Assembly (NCBI GenBank): GCA_020634315.1
Contig: JACKBV010000032.1
Coordinates: 1-49,264 of the forward strand
Direction of reading: 5' to 3'
Origin: Ardenticatenaceae bacterium
Lineage (GTDB): Bacteria > Chloroflexota > Anaerolineae > Promineifilales > Promineifilaceae
Length of the DNA stretch: 49,264 nucleotides
Translations under genes and position numbers: made by a program
Shown: one piece after another, positions 1 to 8,813 of the stretch
How positions within the stretch are numbered: the first letter of the stretch is position 1
Layout: each line of letters starts with the position of its first letter
The notes under the pieces: model-generated
Seen by the model: only the letters and a program-made list of their open reading frames with translations
What the model was told of the DNA's origin: nothing
Database searches by the model: none

Positions 1-171
1 TACTTTGTCGAGGCGCTTGAAGCCCAAACCGCTTTGCAAAATCTGGCGCTGCGTGCCTTCACCGCAATCCAGCAGGAAGCGGTAGTGACGATGCATGATG
101 ATATGCGCCGACAATCCCCGATGAACGGAGGGCGCAGATGATGAGGTACCAAGAAAAACAAGTTCAAACAT
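1..171 (-). CDS. rnz: Ribonuclease Z, N-terminal part (truncated by window edge)
   Basis: The minus strand carries an open frame from an ATG at 171 to the window edge, giving 57 residues. It starts MFELVFLGTSSSAPS and continues to LLDCGEGTQRQIL, the typical opening of the metallo-beta-lactamase-fold tRNA 3'-processing endonuclease (RNase Z/ElaC). The family's metal-binding HxHxDH motif would lie further on, outside the window. It is the last gene of a minus-strand group that begins with the SHOCT-like gene and rtcA. The gap to rtcA is about 120 bases, so co-transcription is possible. The identity rests on the N-terminus only. Confidence 0.82.
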   Translation of the reverse strand, partial: MFELVFLGTSSSAPSVHRGLSAHIIMHRHYRFLLDCGEGTQRQILQSGLGFKRLDKV

Positions 172-293
172 AATGATGATTAGCCAACGGGAATTGGAAG
201 ATTGGGGAGATTTTTCTGTTTAGCGAAACGACAAACTTGTCCGCTTTTGTCACCGAAGTTCATTAAAAAAGCTGCCGGTCATTAAAAAATCCC
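172..293. other. Spacer between rtcA and rnz
   Basis: This is a short AT-richer spacer. It holds two copies of CATTAAAAAA about 20 bases apart (near 250-290). I see no clear hairpin terminator or promoter. Confidence 0.4.
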
Positions 294-1358
294 CTAATCC
301 CCGCCAAAATCAATGCCTGTCACGGTAATTGTCGCCGGATGGTCGAGGTCGCCCTGAATGTGAATATCCACATCGAGCCATTGGCGCAGGAGTTGGGCAT
401 TGGTGAGCGTATGTTGTGTTAAGGCGTCGGTGGTATAAGTGGCTGTGCCGTGAGCCAGTGCCAGGGGCAGCAGCAGTTGATCAGCCAGGTAATGATCTAC
501 GGCGACGTTATTGTCCATGAATGCGGCTAATTGGGCAACGGCCGTTTCTGCTACCTTATCTGCGGGCAGCCCCTTGCGCCCCAAACTGCTGAATCCGGCC
601 TGGGGCAGCCACAAGAAAATCCCGGCTCCTGGCGTCAGGCCACGCGCACGAATTTCCTGGATATTGGTACGCAAGCCTTTCTCGCGCAGCAAATTGTGCG
701 CACGGTGAGCCATGCGATTGGGAATGTGCGCAGGCAGGTTGGAGACCGCCGCGACGCCTTGCACTTGTTGTACAGGAACGTGGTCGAAGTCGGCGGCACG
801 CAAATGGGTTGTCGGCGTGATAACGGCCGTTACCTCACCGCCGCCGCCCGGATTCCAGCCCCAAGCCGTCAGATTCAGCGTAAAAAGCGCACCCAGGCGG
901 GCAAAAGCAGGGCGTGCCACCTCTGCCAAATAATGGTAAGGCGGACTAAAGGGGACATGTGTGCCGCCGCGCAATGTTACTTGGGATGGTGCCGCAGCAA
1001 AAAGCAGCGGCCAAAGAATGGTCTGAAAGATCAACGTGACCGCCCCCGCCGAACCGTGTGAAGCCGCGTCTTGCACGTCAAAACGGTATGTTCCGCTTTG
1101 CGGTGGGGTTTGCGGGTGGAATTCGAGGGAAACGGAGTTGAGTTTGTCACCACGCAGTTGGGCCTGGCAAAGAGCGGCGGCAGCGTGAACGGCCGTTAAA
1201 TGCTGCGGACGCAATCCCGGCTTGCTACGGTTGGCGCGAATGTTGAAGAGGTGAAACGGCCGTCCCGTCAACGCCGACAGGCTCAAGCTGGTACGCAGCA
1301 CCTGCCCCCCACCCTCCCCCTGACTGCCATCAATGAGCAAGAGGGGTTGCTCAGCCAA
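294..1358 (-). CDS. rtcA: RNA 3'-terminal phosphate cyclase
   Basis: RtcA converts RNA 3'-phosphate ends to 2',3'-cyclic phosphates using ATP. The protein begins LLLIDGSQGEGGGQVLR, the family's N-terminal signature, and has the internal RGGTHVPFSPP and WGWNPGGGGEV segments. Near the C-terminus TQHTLTN contains the His expected to be adenylated (about residue 316). With the TTG at 1358 the protein has 354 residues, close to the usual 340. This start overlaps the stop of the upstream gene by 8 bases, suggesting translational coupling. A TTG at 1394 would add 12 residues unlike the family. No rtcB ligase is in view; the next gene is RNase Z, another RNA 3'-end enzyme. Confidence 0.9.
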   Translation of the reverse strand: MAEQPLLLIDGSQGEGGGQVLRTSLSLSALTGRPFHLFNIRANRSKPGLRPQHLTAVHAAAALCQAQLRGDKLNSVSLEFHPQTPPQSGTYRFDVQDAASHGSAGAVTLIFQTILWPLLFAAAPSQVTLRGGTHVPFSPPYHYLAEVARPAFARLGALFTLNLTAWGWNPGGGGEVTAVITPTTHLRAADFDHVPVQQVQGVAAVSNLPAHIPNRMAHRAHNLLREKGLRTNIQEIRARGLTPGAGIFLWLPQAGFSSLGRKGLPADKVAETAVAQLAAFMDNNVAVDHYLADQLLLPLALAHGTATYTTDALTQHTLTNAQLLRQWLDVDIHIQGDLDHPATITVTGIDFGGD

Positions 1359-2001
1359 TGTAAACCTGCACCTGATCGCCGCTTTCGCCGTCAATGTTAA
1401 TCATAACCGGCTCATTGTCGGGATGATGCATATTCTCGTTTGCCACATCCAAGAAAGAGGCGGCCATGTCCAGCTTGTCCTGACTCTCCTCATCGGCAAA
1501 GCCACGCGCCATTGTGATGCCCCAAGAAGCCAGGCGCAGCGGCAGCGGCAAGCTAATGGCAATGCGCCGCCCATTGCGCTCCTGCACACGCACATGCAGC
1601 CAGGGAGACCGCCGACTCAAAAAGGCCAGCGTTGTCAGCAGCACCGTGAGCATGAAGAGGCTCCATACGCAAACAAACCAAAACCCAATTCGGCCATCCG
1701 CAGTCTGGTACAGAGCACGGAGGCCAAGAGCGCTGGCAATCAGGCAAGCCAATGCGATAAAGAAGGGTATCTGCCAGAAACGACGAAATTTATCCATATC
1801 CGGGTGCGCCTGGTTGGGACTGATGACATCGCCCGTCAACACGTTTGCCGATGTGTCTACATCATCTGCTTCAACTGTGAATGGATCCGCCGCGTCTGTC
1901 GCTTCTCCGGTATCTATGGCGTTGAGCAGCTGCATCGCTTCATCCGCATCAATTTGTCCTTGCTGGAGCATGCGCAAGATTTTTTGTCGTTCTGCTTGCA
2001 T
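1351..2001 (-). CDS. SHOCT-like domain membrane protein
   Basis: This 216-residue protein starts at the ATG at 2001, behind GGGAGAAAGACT. Residues 1-30 (MQAERQKILRMLQQGQIDADEAMQLLNAI) match the short two-helix SHOCT-like motif found at the N-terminus of YvlB/LiaX-type proteins. An acidic linker follows, then two membrane helices (about residues 78-98 and 107-130). The C-terminal 80 residues are cytosolic and end in an acidic tail. The function is unknown. SHOCT-like domains are thought to mediate oligomerisation or membrane-stress regulation. It overlaps rtcA and probably shares its transcript. Confidence 0.6.
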   Translation of the reverse strand: MQAERQKILRMLQQGQIDADEAMQLLNAIDTGEATDAADPFTVEADDVDTSANVLTGDVISPNQAHPDMDKFRRFWQIPFFIALACLIASALGLRALYQTADGRIGFWFVCVWSLFMLTVLLTTLAFLSRRSPWLHVRVQERNGRRIAISLPLPLRLASWGITMARGFADEESQDKLDMAASFLDVANENMHHPDNEPVMINIDGESGDQVQVYIG

Positions 2002-2111
2002 AGTCTTTCTCCCAATGTCCTGCTGCTGCTCCATTCTACCACAAGCCACCCGGTAAAAGATGCGATTCGGATGGGGAACGAAATGGCCGGCCTATTGGCC
2101 TTAACAACAAA

Positions 2112-2135
2112 AAACCCCCTCGATTGAGGGGGTTT
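2112..2135 (-). terminator. Rho-independent terminator after the sugar transferase
   Basis: A perfect 10-bp stem, AAACCCCCTC/GAGGGGGTTT, has a GATT loop. Read on the minus strand it is followed by a T-rich run. It lies 27 bases past the stop of the minus-strand sugar transferase. Confidence 0.85.
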
Positions 2136-2161
2136 GACAACTGTAAAGATGGGTTGGGGAG

Positions 2162-2869
2162 TTAATAAGCGCCGTCACCCCGTAAAACGGCCGGAACGGT
2201 GCGAAAGATAATCTTCAGGTCGAGCAGGATTGACCAATTGTGTACATAGTCCATGTCCAGGTTAACACGCTCGTTGTATGAGGTATCGGAACGGCCGCTT
2301 ACCTGCCACAAGCCAGTTAAACCGGGCATAACCGCCATCAAAGCATCCCCCCATTTGCCATATTTGCTGATCTCTTCCGGGGTAATGATGCGCGGGCCAA
2401 CCAGGGACATATCTTGCTTCACGATGTTAAGCAATTGCGGCAGTTCATCCAGGCTGAATTTACGCAAGACAGCACCCACACGGGTGATGCGTGGATCGCA
2501 TTTGAGCTTGTAGTTGCAAGCCAGTTCAGCCTGTAATTTTGGATACTGCGCCAGAATTTCGTCGCCGTTGACGTACATGGTACGAAACTTGTAGGCGTCG
2601 AAAATACGGCCGTTTTTACCCAAAACACGGCGACGATAGATAACAGGTCCAGGGGAATCGAACCTAACTGCCAGTGCCAAAGCCGCTAATAAAGGCAGAA
2701 TGAAGATTAAAGCAGGGACAACAATGATGTAATCGAGCAAAGCTTTTAGAATAACGTTGGAGCGCTTTGATTGTGGTTGATTTAAGGTTTCCTGCTTAAT
2801 CGGAGTGGGTGTATTAGATTCGGAAGGCTTGCTAATCAGAATTTTTTGTGTGGTTGGTACGTGAACCAT
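2162..2869 (-). CDS. Undecaprenyl-phosphate sugar phosphotransferase
   Basis: This is a bacterial sugar transferase (WcaJ/RfbP/PglC-like core) that moves a sugar phosphate onto a lipid carrier to begin exopolysaccharide or glycan assembly. In 235 residues it has one N-terminal membrane helix (ALLDYIIVVPALIFILPLLA, about 45-65). The family motifs follow: SPGPVIYRR, FDAYKFRTM, LRKFSLDELPQLLNIVKQDMSLVGPR and PGLTGLWQVSGRSD. The family's long N-terminal region with four extra membrane helices is absent, so this is the short catalytic form. The start at 2869 has a good AGGAAGG site. It stands alone with its own terminator, divergent from the next membrane-protein gene. Confidence 0.9.
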   Translation of the reverse strand: MVHVPTTQKILISKPSESNTPTPIKQETLNQPQSKRSNVILKALLDYIIVVPALIFILPLLAALALAVRFDSPGPVIYRRRVLGKNGRIFDAYKFRTMYVNGDEILAQYPKLQAELACNYKLKCDPRITRVGAVLRKFSLDELPQLLNIVKQDMSLVGPRIITPEEISKYGKWGDALMAVMPGLTGLWQVSGRSDTSYNERVNLDMDYVHNWSILLDLKIIFRTVPAVLRGDGAY

Positions 2870-3090
2870 TCTTTCCTTCCCATACTGAAATAATATCTTT
2901 AAAAGTAAAAAATAATTCTAATCAATAGAACTTCTACGGGTTATCTATAAAAGAGTGTAGGCGGGGTTTCTTACAGCATAACTTACAGGAAGCTAACGGC
3001 ACACTGACGCTGGGGATTCCCCAACAACTCCTATGGGCAGAGGCTTCGGGCGTGATACACTTGTGCCGAGCATTGTGGAGGATAACTGCC
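2870..3090. promoter_or_regulatory. Divergent spacer, promoters expected
   Basis: This AT-rich region separates the minus-strand sugar transferase from the plus-strand membrane protein, so it must hold promoters for both. I could not single out a convincing -35/-10 pair. No strong hairpin is visible. Confidence 0.3.
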
Positions 3091-5145
3091 GTGCAAGAAG
3101 AGCAAAAACCAAAATTTTCTGTATGGCTGTGGATTGGAATAGTGGCATTTGTGCTCTGGCTGTTTTACAGTTTGAGCGCTTATTATGTCGTGCAAAAGCC
3201 GTTCACGATGCCGATGTTAACAGAGATCATGGCAGCGCAGGGCGATTGGCTGCGCTTTACCTTGTCAGGAACGGCCGTTTTCCGCACCACCCTGGATATT
3301 CTGACAGCACTCTGGCTGGCCGTTGTCGCCTTGGGCACAGGGTTGTGGCTGCTGACCTGGCTGCGTTTGCCACAACTGTCGCCATTAGAAGAAGCACTTT
3401 ACGCCTTTGGGTTAGGGTTTGGCACGTTAGGGCTGCTGACCCTGGGCTTGGGGTTGCTGGGCTGGCTGGAAACGGCCGTTCTCTACACCATCACCATCTT
3501 GCTCACCCTCGCTGCCCTGCCCAAAGCCTTGCCCCATGTGCGCCGCTGGCGCGGACACGGCCCAACATCCCGCCTCGTAAGGGGATACCTTTTCCTGGTT
3601 ACATTGCTGGCACTGTCCCTGGCGCTGCTGCCACCCACCAGTTGGGATGCCCTCTTTTATCATCTCACCGGCCCCAAGCTGTATCTGGCGGCAGGGCAAA
3701 TTCGCCCCGGCATCGACATTCCCCACCTTAATTTCCCCTCGCTGCTGGAAATGTTGTTTATGCTGGCAATGGCTTTGCGCGGCGATGTCGCCGCCAAACT
3801 GCTGCACTTCTTCTTCGCGCCGCTGTTAGCCGGTTTGGTATATGTCCTCGGCAAACGTCACTTTCATTTGCGCGATGGCTGGACGGCCGTTCTCTTCCTC
3901 TTTGCCGCACCCATGACGCTTACGTTGGCGGGATGGGCGTATAACGATCTGGCGCTTGCTTTTTATCAGGTCGCCGCCATCGCCGCGCTGCTGCAATGGC
4001 GGGAACAGCGCACAACGCCCTGGCTTATTCTCAGTGGGGCATTGTGTGGGCTGGCAATGGGGTTGAAATACACCAGCTTTATCACGCCGCTCTTTTTAGC
4101 TGGCGTCGTTGCCTGGGAGTATCGGCGACAGTGGCGGGATGGAATACGGCCGTTTCTCACCCTCTTTTGCGCCACCACCCTCGTCGCCGCGCCCTGGTAC
4201 GTCAAAAACCTCGTTTTTACCGGTAATCCCACGTATCCGTTTGTTTTTAACGGCCGTTACTGGGACGATTTTCGCGCTGCCGCCTATGCCGGAACAGGCA
4301 CAGGCATTGGCCTTGACCTGCTGGCGCTGCTGCGCCTTCCCCATGACCTCATGTTAGGGCTGCGCGACGCCAGCGCCGATGTCGCCACCGGGCCATTGTT
4401 CCTCATGTTCTTGCCGCTGCTGCTGGTTTACAGCCTGACACGCTGGCACAAACGAGCGCCCGCAGCGATGCGCCCCCTGCTCATCTTTGTGCTGCTGCAA
4501 TACCTCTTTTGGATGTTGGGCGTCATCTCCTCGGCCGGACTGTGGCAGAGCCGCTTGCTGCTGCCCGCTTTCGTCATCCTCTGCCCCATCCTGGCGTGGG
4601 TGCTGGATGATCTCTCATGGCTAGACCATCCACAATTTTCGCTGCGCCGGTTCGCCAACATGACCATTGCCCTGGCGCTGACATTGGGCTTGGTGAGCCA
4701 GTTGGCAAATTGGCTGCCACGCGCCCCCTGGAATTATGTAATAGGGACAGATAGCCGCGAGGATGTGCTGCTGCGCACATTGGGTTTGCATTATCAAGCC
4801 ACGGCCGATTTGGCAGAGATACTGCCACCTGATGCCGTTGTTGTCTTTCTCTGGGAACCACGCAGCTATTATTGCGCCGTAGATTGTCGCCCAGACAGCA
4901 TTCTCGACACCTTCGCCCATCTAGAATACTTATATAGGAATGGCGATGCTATCGCTGACGCCTGGCTGGCAGATGGCGTGACACATGTATTGCTGTTTCA
5001 AACTGGCTTCGAGTTTGTGGTCGAGGCGCAAACAGAACGCATTGCACCGCGTGACATGGCCGTGTGGCAGTCATTAGAGCAAGAACGGCTGCACCTGGTG
5101 ACCGATTGGAATGGAGCATACAAGCTGTATGAAATTACCCGTTAA
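3091..5145 (+). CDS. Multi-pass membrane glycosyltransferase-like protein (GT-C type)
   Basis: The 684-residue protein has about a dozen hydrophobic segments and a C-terminal soluble domain of about 150 residues. The pattern WDALFYHLTGPKLYL, an acidic loop after the early helices, and internal segments such as AGWAYNDLALAFYQ and KYTSFITPLFLAG fit GT-C membrane glycosyltransferases (ArnT/PMT-like) that use lipid-linked sugars. I do not recognise an exact family. A GTG at 3091 is chosen because GGAGG lies 9 bases upstream; an upstream GTG at 3052 lacks such a site. The 3' end overlaps the next gene by 17 bases, so the two are probably co-translated partners in surface glycan assembly. Confidence 0.65.
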   Translation: MQEEQKPKFSVWLWIGIVAFVLWLFYSLSAYYVVQKPFTMPMLTEIMAAQGDWLRFTLSGTAVFRTTLDILTALWLAVVALGTGLWLLTWLRLPQLSPLEEALYAFGLGFGTLGLLTLGLGLLGWLETAVLYTITILLTLAALPKALPHVRRWRGHGPTSRLVRGYLFLVTLLALSLALLPPTSWDALFYHLTGPKLYLAAGQIRPGIDIPHLNFPSLLEMLFMLAMALRGDVAAKLLHFFFAPLLAGLVYVLGKRHFHLRDGWTAVLFLFAAPMTLTLAGWAYNDLALAFYQVAAIAALLQWREQRTTPWLILSGALCGLAMGLKYTSFITPLFLAGVVAWEYRRQWRDGIRPFLTLFCATTLVAAPWYVKNLVFTGNPTYPFVFNGRYWDDFRAAAYAGTGTGIGLDLLALLRLPHDLMLGLRDASADVATGPLFLMFLPLLLVYSLTRWHKRAPAAMRPLLIFVLLQYLFWMLGVISSAGLWQSRLLLPAFVILCPILAWVLDDLSWLDHPQFSLRRFANMTIALALTLGLVSQLANWLPRAPWNYVIGTDSREDVLLRTLGLHYQATADLAEILPPDAVVVFLWEPRSYYCAVDCRPDSILDTFAHLEYLYRNGDAIADAWLADGVTHVLLFQTGFEFVVEAQTERIAPRDMAVWQSLEQERLHLVTDWNGAYKLYEITR

Positions 5146-6358
5146 ATATTTGCTGGCAGCGATTGGATTTATGCTGCTGTTTGTGGGAAGCGTGTATGCC
5201 ACACACGAGTTGTTTACCGCACAAATAGCCGGTGCCAATGATTTCTTGCCGCGCTGGGTTGGGGCTAAGTTGTTTTGGCAAGAGGGCGTTGACCCTTATT
5301 CACAAGTGACAACGGAGACAATTCAAGAGGAAATGTACGGCCGTTTAGCCACCCCAGATGAAGATCAGGCGCTGTTCGTTTACCCGTTTTACACCATTTT
5401 CCTGCTGCTGCCGTTGACCTGGCTGCCCCTCGCTTACTCCTGGATTCAAGCAATCTGGTTGGTCATCTTGCAATTTTCTCTGATTGGCGGCGTGCTGCTG
5501 CTGCTGCGCCTGGTTGAATGGCCGCCGCTGCCGGTCTGGCTGTTGGCAATCATTTTGCTCTGGTCGGTTATCTTTTATAACAATACGCGTACCATCATTT
5601 TAGGGCAGTTCGCCGGGTTGATTTTTCTGGGATTGGTGGCAAGTCTGCTGGCTCTGAAACAGGGGCACGATGTGTGGGCAGGCATCTTGTTATCGCTGAC
5701 CACAATAAAACCCCAAATGAGCTTTTTATTGATTCCGGCGCTGTTGTTGTGGGGCGTGATGCAGCGGCGCTGGCGCTTTGTGGCTGGGTTTGGTGGGGCT
5801 ATGGGTGTGCTGCTGTCCGCTTCATTTTTGCTGCTGCCAGGGTGGTTGGCTGGATTTTGGACACAAATGACAGCTTATCCGGGGTACACCTTTACGGGAT
5901 CACCCATTTGGGTGCTGACTGGCTATTATTTTCCACAGTTGGGCAAGCCTGTAGAGACGGGGCTAATCGTTATTTTGGTCGGGTATATGTTGGCAATGTG
6001 GTGGCGCTTGCGGCGGGTAACGGCCGTTACGCCCGAATTTCTGCTCATCATCGGCCTGACTCTGGTTGTCACCAATACCATCGTTGTGCGTACCGCCACC
6101 ACCAACTACATCATCATGTATGTCCCGCTCTTTTTAGGATTACAGGTGATGGCAGAACGCTGGCCGCGCGGCAATGTCTGGGCTGCCCTCTTCTTTCTGC
6201 TTAGCACCATTGGCATGTGGACACTCTTCCTGGCGACAATTAAAGGGAATTTGGAACACCCGATTATGTATTTGCCACTGCCGATTGGATTGCTGCTGTT
6301 ATTGACCTGGGGACGTAACGCCTTAATCGGGCGCAAGGCCGCCAGCACCCTTTCGTAA
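5129..6358 (+). CDS. Membrane glycosyltransferase, GT87/DUF2029-like
   Basis: This polytopic protein has 409 residues from the ATG at 5129 and about ten membrane helices. An early periplasmic loop carries NDFLPRWVGAKLFWQEGVDPYS, and a later segment reads LTTIKPQMSFLLIPALLLWG. The KPQ motif and an acidic first loop are typical of GT87 polyprenol-phosphate-mannose-dependent transferases. It overlaps the preceding membrane protein, which indicates coupled translation. An in-frame ATG at 5111 is also possible. The substrate cannot be deduced. Confidence 0.7.
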   Translation: MKLPVKYLLAAIGFMLLFVGSVYATHELFTAQIAGANDFLPRWVGAKLFWQEGVDPYSQVTTETIQEEMYGRLATPDEDQALFVYPFYTIFLLLPLTWLPLAYSWIQAIWLVILQFSLIGGVLLLLRLVEWPPLPVWLLAIILLWSVIFYNNTRTIILGQFAGLIFLGLVASLLALKQGHDVWAGILLSLTTIKPQMSFLLIPALLLWGVMQRRWRFVAGFGGAMGVLLSASFLLLPGWLAGFWTQMTAYPGYTFTGSPIWVLTGYYFPQLGKPVETGLIVILVGYMLAMWWRLRRVTAVTPEFLLIIGLTLVVTNTIVVRTATTNYIIMYVPLFLGLQVMAERWPRGNVWAALFFLLSTIGMWTLFLATIKGNLEHPIMYLPLPIGLLLLLTWGRNALIGRKAASTLS

Positions 6359-6399
6359 AGCGATCTGGCAAATCGCGCCACAAGTTTTGGAGGGTACCG

Positions 6400-7773
6400 A
6401 TGAAAGCCGATGTACTGATTTGCGGAGCGGGCATTGCCGGTGTTGTTGCAGCTTACCATTTGTGTGTGCGGCAAGGCATTAAGAATGTCGTGTTGGTTGA
6501 CGAACGCCCTCCCTTGACATTGACCAGCGATAAATCTACCGAATGTTACCGCAATTGGTGGCCTGGCCCTGGCGACACAATGGTGCGATTTATGAATCGC
6601 AGCATTGATTTGTTGGAAGAGTTGGCAGACGAGAGCGGCAATTATTTTCATATGAATCGGCGTGGCTATGTGTATTTAACGGCCGTTCCCGAACAAGCCG
6701 CCAGCTTCCAGGAAACGGCCGCAGCCATTTCTGCGCTTGGCGCAGGGCCGCTGCGCATCCACGATGGGCATCACGAGACTGTTTACCAACCGCATGCCGC
6801 ACACGATTATCGCCACCAACCGGATGGCGCTGACCTCATCCTCGATCCCGCTTTGATTCACGCACAATTCCCATTTATCAGTGACACAGCCATTGCCGCG
6901 CTGCATCCGCGCCGCTGCGGCTGGCTGAGTGCGCAACAGTTGGGCATGTATTTGCTTGACCAGGCACGAGCACACGGCGCACAGGTAGTGCGCGGTCGGG
7001 TAACGGGGGTGAATGTGGGAAACGGCCGTATCCAATCCGTCACCATCGATCAGGATGGCACACCGCTAACCATCGCCACCGCCGTTTTCGTAAATGCCGC
7101 CGGGCCGCTGCTGCGCCAGGTGGGACAAATGCTTGGCGTCGATTTACCGGTTTTCAATGAGCTGCACGGCAAAATAGCCTTTGAGGATGTGCTGCGTGTT
7201 ATACCTCGTGATATTCCGCTCATGATCTGGAACGATCCACTCATGCTCCCCTGGAGCGACGAGGAACGTGCCTGGCTGGCCGAAAATGAGGAGACGCGCT
7301 GGCTGCTGCAACCATTCCCCGCCGGAGCGCATTTCCGTCCCGAAGGGGGCATGGAGGCCACGACGCTGCTGCTGTTGTGGACATATCACGTCACGCGGCA
7401 GGAACCGGTCTGGCCGACACAGTTTGCGCCGGAATACGCCGAAGTGGTGCTGCGCGGTCTGACGCGGATGGTTCCTGGTTTGGCGGTCTACTTGGAGCGT
7501 ATGCCCAAACCCAATGTGGATGGTGGCTACTATTGCAAGACGCAAGAGAATCGGCCGTTGATTGGGCCGCTGCCGCTGGACGGCGCTTACGTTATAGGGG
7601 CGTTGTCGGGGTACGGCATCATGGGGGGCATGGCCGCAGGCGAACTGCTGGCAAACCATGTGGCCGGAGGCACACTGCCGGATTATGCGCCCGCATTTCT
7701 CCTCAGCCGTTATGATGACCCGGCTTACCGGGCATTGTTGGACAGCTGGGACGCAGCAGCGGGCCAGTTGTAA
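6400..7773 (+). CDS. FAD-dependent oxidoreductase, DAO family
   Basis: This is a 457-residue D-amino-acid-oxidase/sarcosine-oxidase-type flavoprotein. Residues 4-15 (DVLICGAGIAGV) form the Rossmann dinucleotide-binding GxGxxG, followed by the acidic end of strand 2 (VLVDER). The C-terminal NRPLIGPLPLDGAYVIGALSGYGIMGG is the usual second FAD contact near the end of DAO proteins. No signal peptide is present. Translation begins at the ATG at 6400 behind GGAGGGTACCG. The substrate is unknown. It follows the two membrane transferases on the same strand after 41 bases. Confidence 0.8.
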   Translation: MKADVLICGAGIAGVVAAYHLCVRQGIKNVVLVDERPPLTLTSDKSTECYRNWWPGPGDTMVRFMNRSIDLLEELADESGNYFHMNRRGYVYLTAVPEQAASFQETAAAISALGAGPLRIHDGHHETVYQPHAAHDYRHQPDGADLILDPALIHAQFPFISDTAIAALHPRRCGWLSAQQLGMYLLDQARAHGAQVVRGRVTGVNVGNGRIQSVTIDQDGTPLTIATAVFVNAAGPLLRQVGQMLGVDLPVFNELHGKIAFEDVLRVIPRDIPLMIWNDPLMLPWSDEERAWLAENEETRWLLQPFPAGAHFRPEGGMEATTLLLLWTYHVTRQEPVWPTQFAPEYAEVVLRGLTRMVPGLAVYLERMPKPNVDGGYYCKTQENRPLIGPLPLDGAYVIGALSGYGIMGGMAAGELLANHVAGGTLPDYAPAFLLSRYDDPAYRALLDSWDAAAGQL

Positions 7774-7867
7774 TGCGCCGCAGCGCAAGTCCAATGGGAT
7801 TTCCCGCGATAAGACCGGCGAATAATTATTGATTACGGGTACTAATTTTAGACAAGGACAGATGAGT

Positions 7868-8749
7868 ATGATAGCGACGAATTGGCAGCGAATGTTGAGC
7901 TTACTGGGGGCGATGATAGGGTTGTTTTTGGTCGGTTGTAATGGAACGGTGGCAACGGCCGTTGCGCCAACCACAACACCGATAGCGGCAACGGCAACCC
8001 TTGTCCCCACGCCGACATCTGCGCTGCCTACCCCATCCCCTGACCTGACACCCATTCAGTACACGTACCGCGTAGTGAACACCTATCCACATGACAGCAA
8101 CGCTTTCACACAAGGCCTGGTCTGGGATGATGGCATTGTTTATGAGGGAACGGGGTTAAACGGCCGTTCCTCCCTGCGCCGCGTCGATCTCCTTACTGGA
8201 ACCGTCCAGCAACAAATTGACCTGGAAGAGCAATACTTTGGCGAAGGTATTGTCGTCTTTGACGACCGCATCATTCAATTAACCTGGCGTAACAACACCG
8301 GCTTCGTCTACGACAAAAACAGCTTTGCGCAGTTGGATACCTTCAGCTATCCAACTGAAGGATGGGGTATCACCAGCGATGGCGAACGATTGATCGTCAG
8401 TGATGGCACATACGCGCTGTATTTTTGGGACCCAGAAACATTGGCACAAATTGGCTCGGTTTCTGTCTACGATGATCATGGACTGGTGCGCTCATTAAAT
8501 GAATTGGAATATGTCAATGGCGAAGTGTTCGCCAATGTGTGGCAAACAACGCGCATCGCACGCATCGATCCGGGAAACGGCCGTGTCACAGGCTGGATTG
8601 ACTTAAGCGGCATCCTCGATCAAAGCACCCTGACGCAGCCCGTCGATGTCCTCAACGGCATCATGTATGACCCAATCGAGGATCGTCTCTTTGTCACTGG
8701 CAAACTGTGGCCAACCGTATTTGAGATCGAACTGATACCACTGCCATGA
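7868..8749 (+). CDS. Glutamine cyclotransferase, lipoprotein
   Basis: Glutaminyl cyclases of the plant/bacterial beta-propeller type turn N-terminal glutamine into pyroglutamate. The N-terminus is a lipoprotein signal: a hydrophobic stretch ending LFLVGC, with Cys as the lipidation site, then a Thr/Pro-rich tether. The catalytic domain follows with family motifs PHDSNAFTQGLVW, YEGTGLNGRSSLR, QLTWRNNTGFVYD, EGWGITSDG and LNELEYVNGEVFANVW. The ATG at 7868 has AAGGA 9 bases upstream; an in-frame ATG at 7862 is the alternative. The enzyme should sit outside the membrane. A bidirectional terminator follows. Confidence 0.9.
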   Translation: MIATNWQRMLSLLGAMIGLFLVGCNGTVATAVAPTTTPIAATATLVPTPTSALPTPSPDLTPIQYTYRVVNTYPHDSNAFTQGLVWDDGIVYEGTGLNGRSSLRRVDLLTGTVQQQIDLEEQYFGEGIVVFDDRIIQLTWRNNTGFVYDKNSFAQLDTFSYPTEGWGITSDGERLIVSDGTYALYFWDPETLAQIGSVSVYDDHGLVRSLNELEYVNGEVFANVWQTTRIARIDPGNGRVTGWIDLSGILDQSTLTQPVDVLNGIMYDPIEDRLFVTGKLWPTVFEIELIPLP

Positions 8750-8755
8750 TCAAAA

Positions 8756-8782
8756 AAGCCCGCTGCGTATGGCAGCGGGCTT
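8756..8782. terminator. Bidirectional terminator
   Basis: A perfect 11-bp stem, AAGCCCGCTGC/GCAGCGGGCTT, has a 5-base loop. On the plus strand TTAGGTTTTT follows; on the minus strand the left-hand A-run becomes a T-run. It serves the cyclotransferase gene and the convergent surface-protein remnant. Confidence 0.85.
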
Positions 8783-8813
8783 AGGTTTTTAAATTGAACG
8801 TAGAATAGCTGAA

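Noticed and set aside
531..1061. Plus-strand open frame of 176 codons
   Set aside because: It lies opposite rtcA, whose protein is clearly conserved. The frame is rich in Arg, Pro and Cys and matches no family; it is a shadow of the GC-rich gene.
1333..2127. Plus-strand open frame of 264 codons
   Set aside because: It covers the antisense of the SHOCT-like gene and runs into the terminator hairpin at 2112. It has no ribosome-binding site or domain.
3033..3731. Plus-strand open frame of 232 codons overlapping the membrane protein
   Set aside because: It is in another frame of the GT-C-like gene; its Arg/Pro-rich translation shows no domain.
7144..8055. Minus-strand open frame of 303 codons
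   Set aside because: It is antisense to the FAD oxidoreductase and the cyclotransferase start, both well supported. Its composition is that of a shadow frame.
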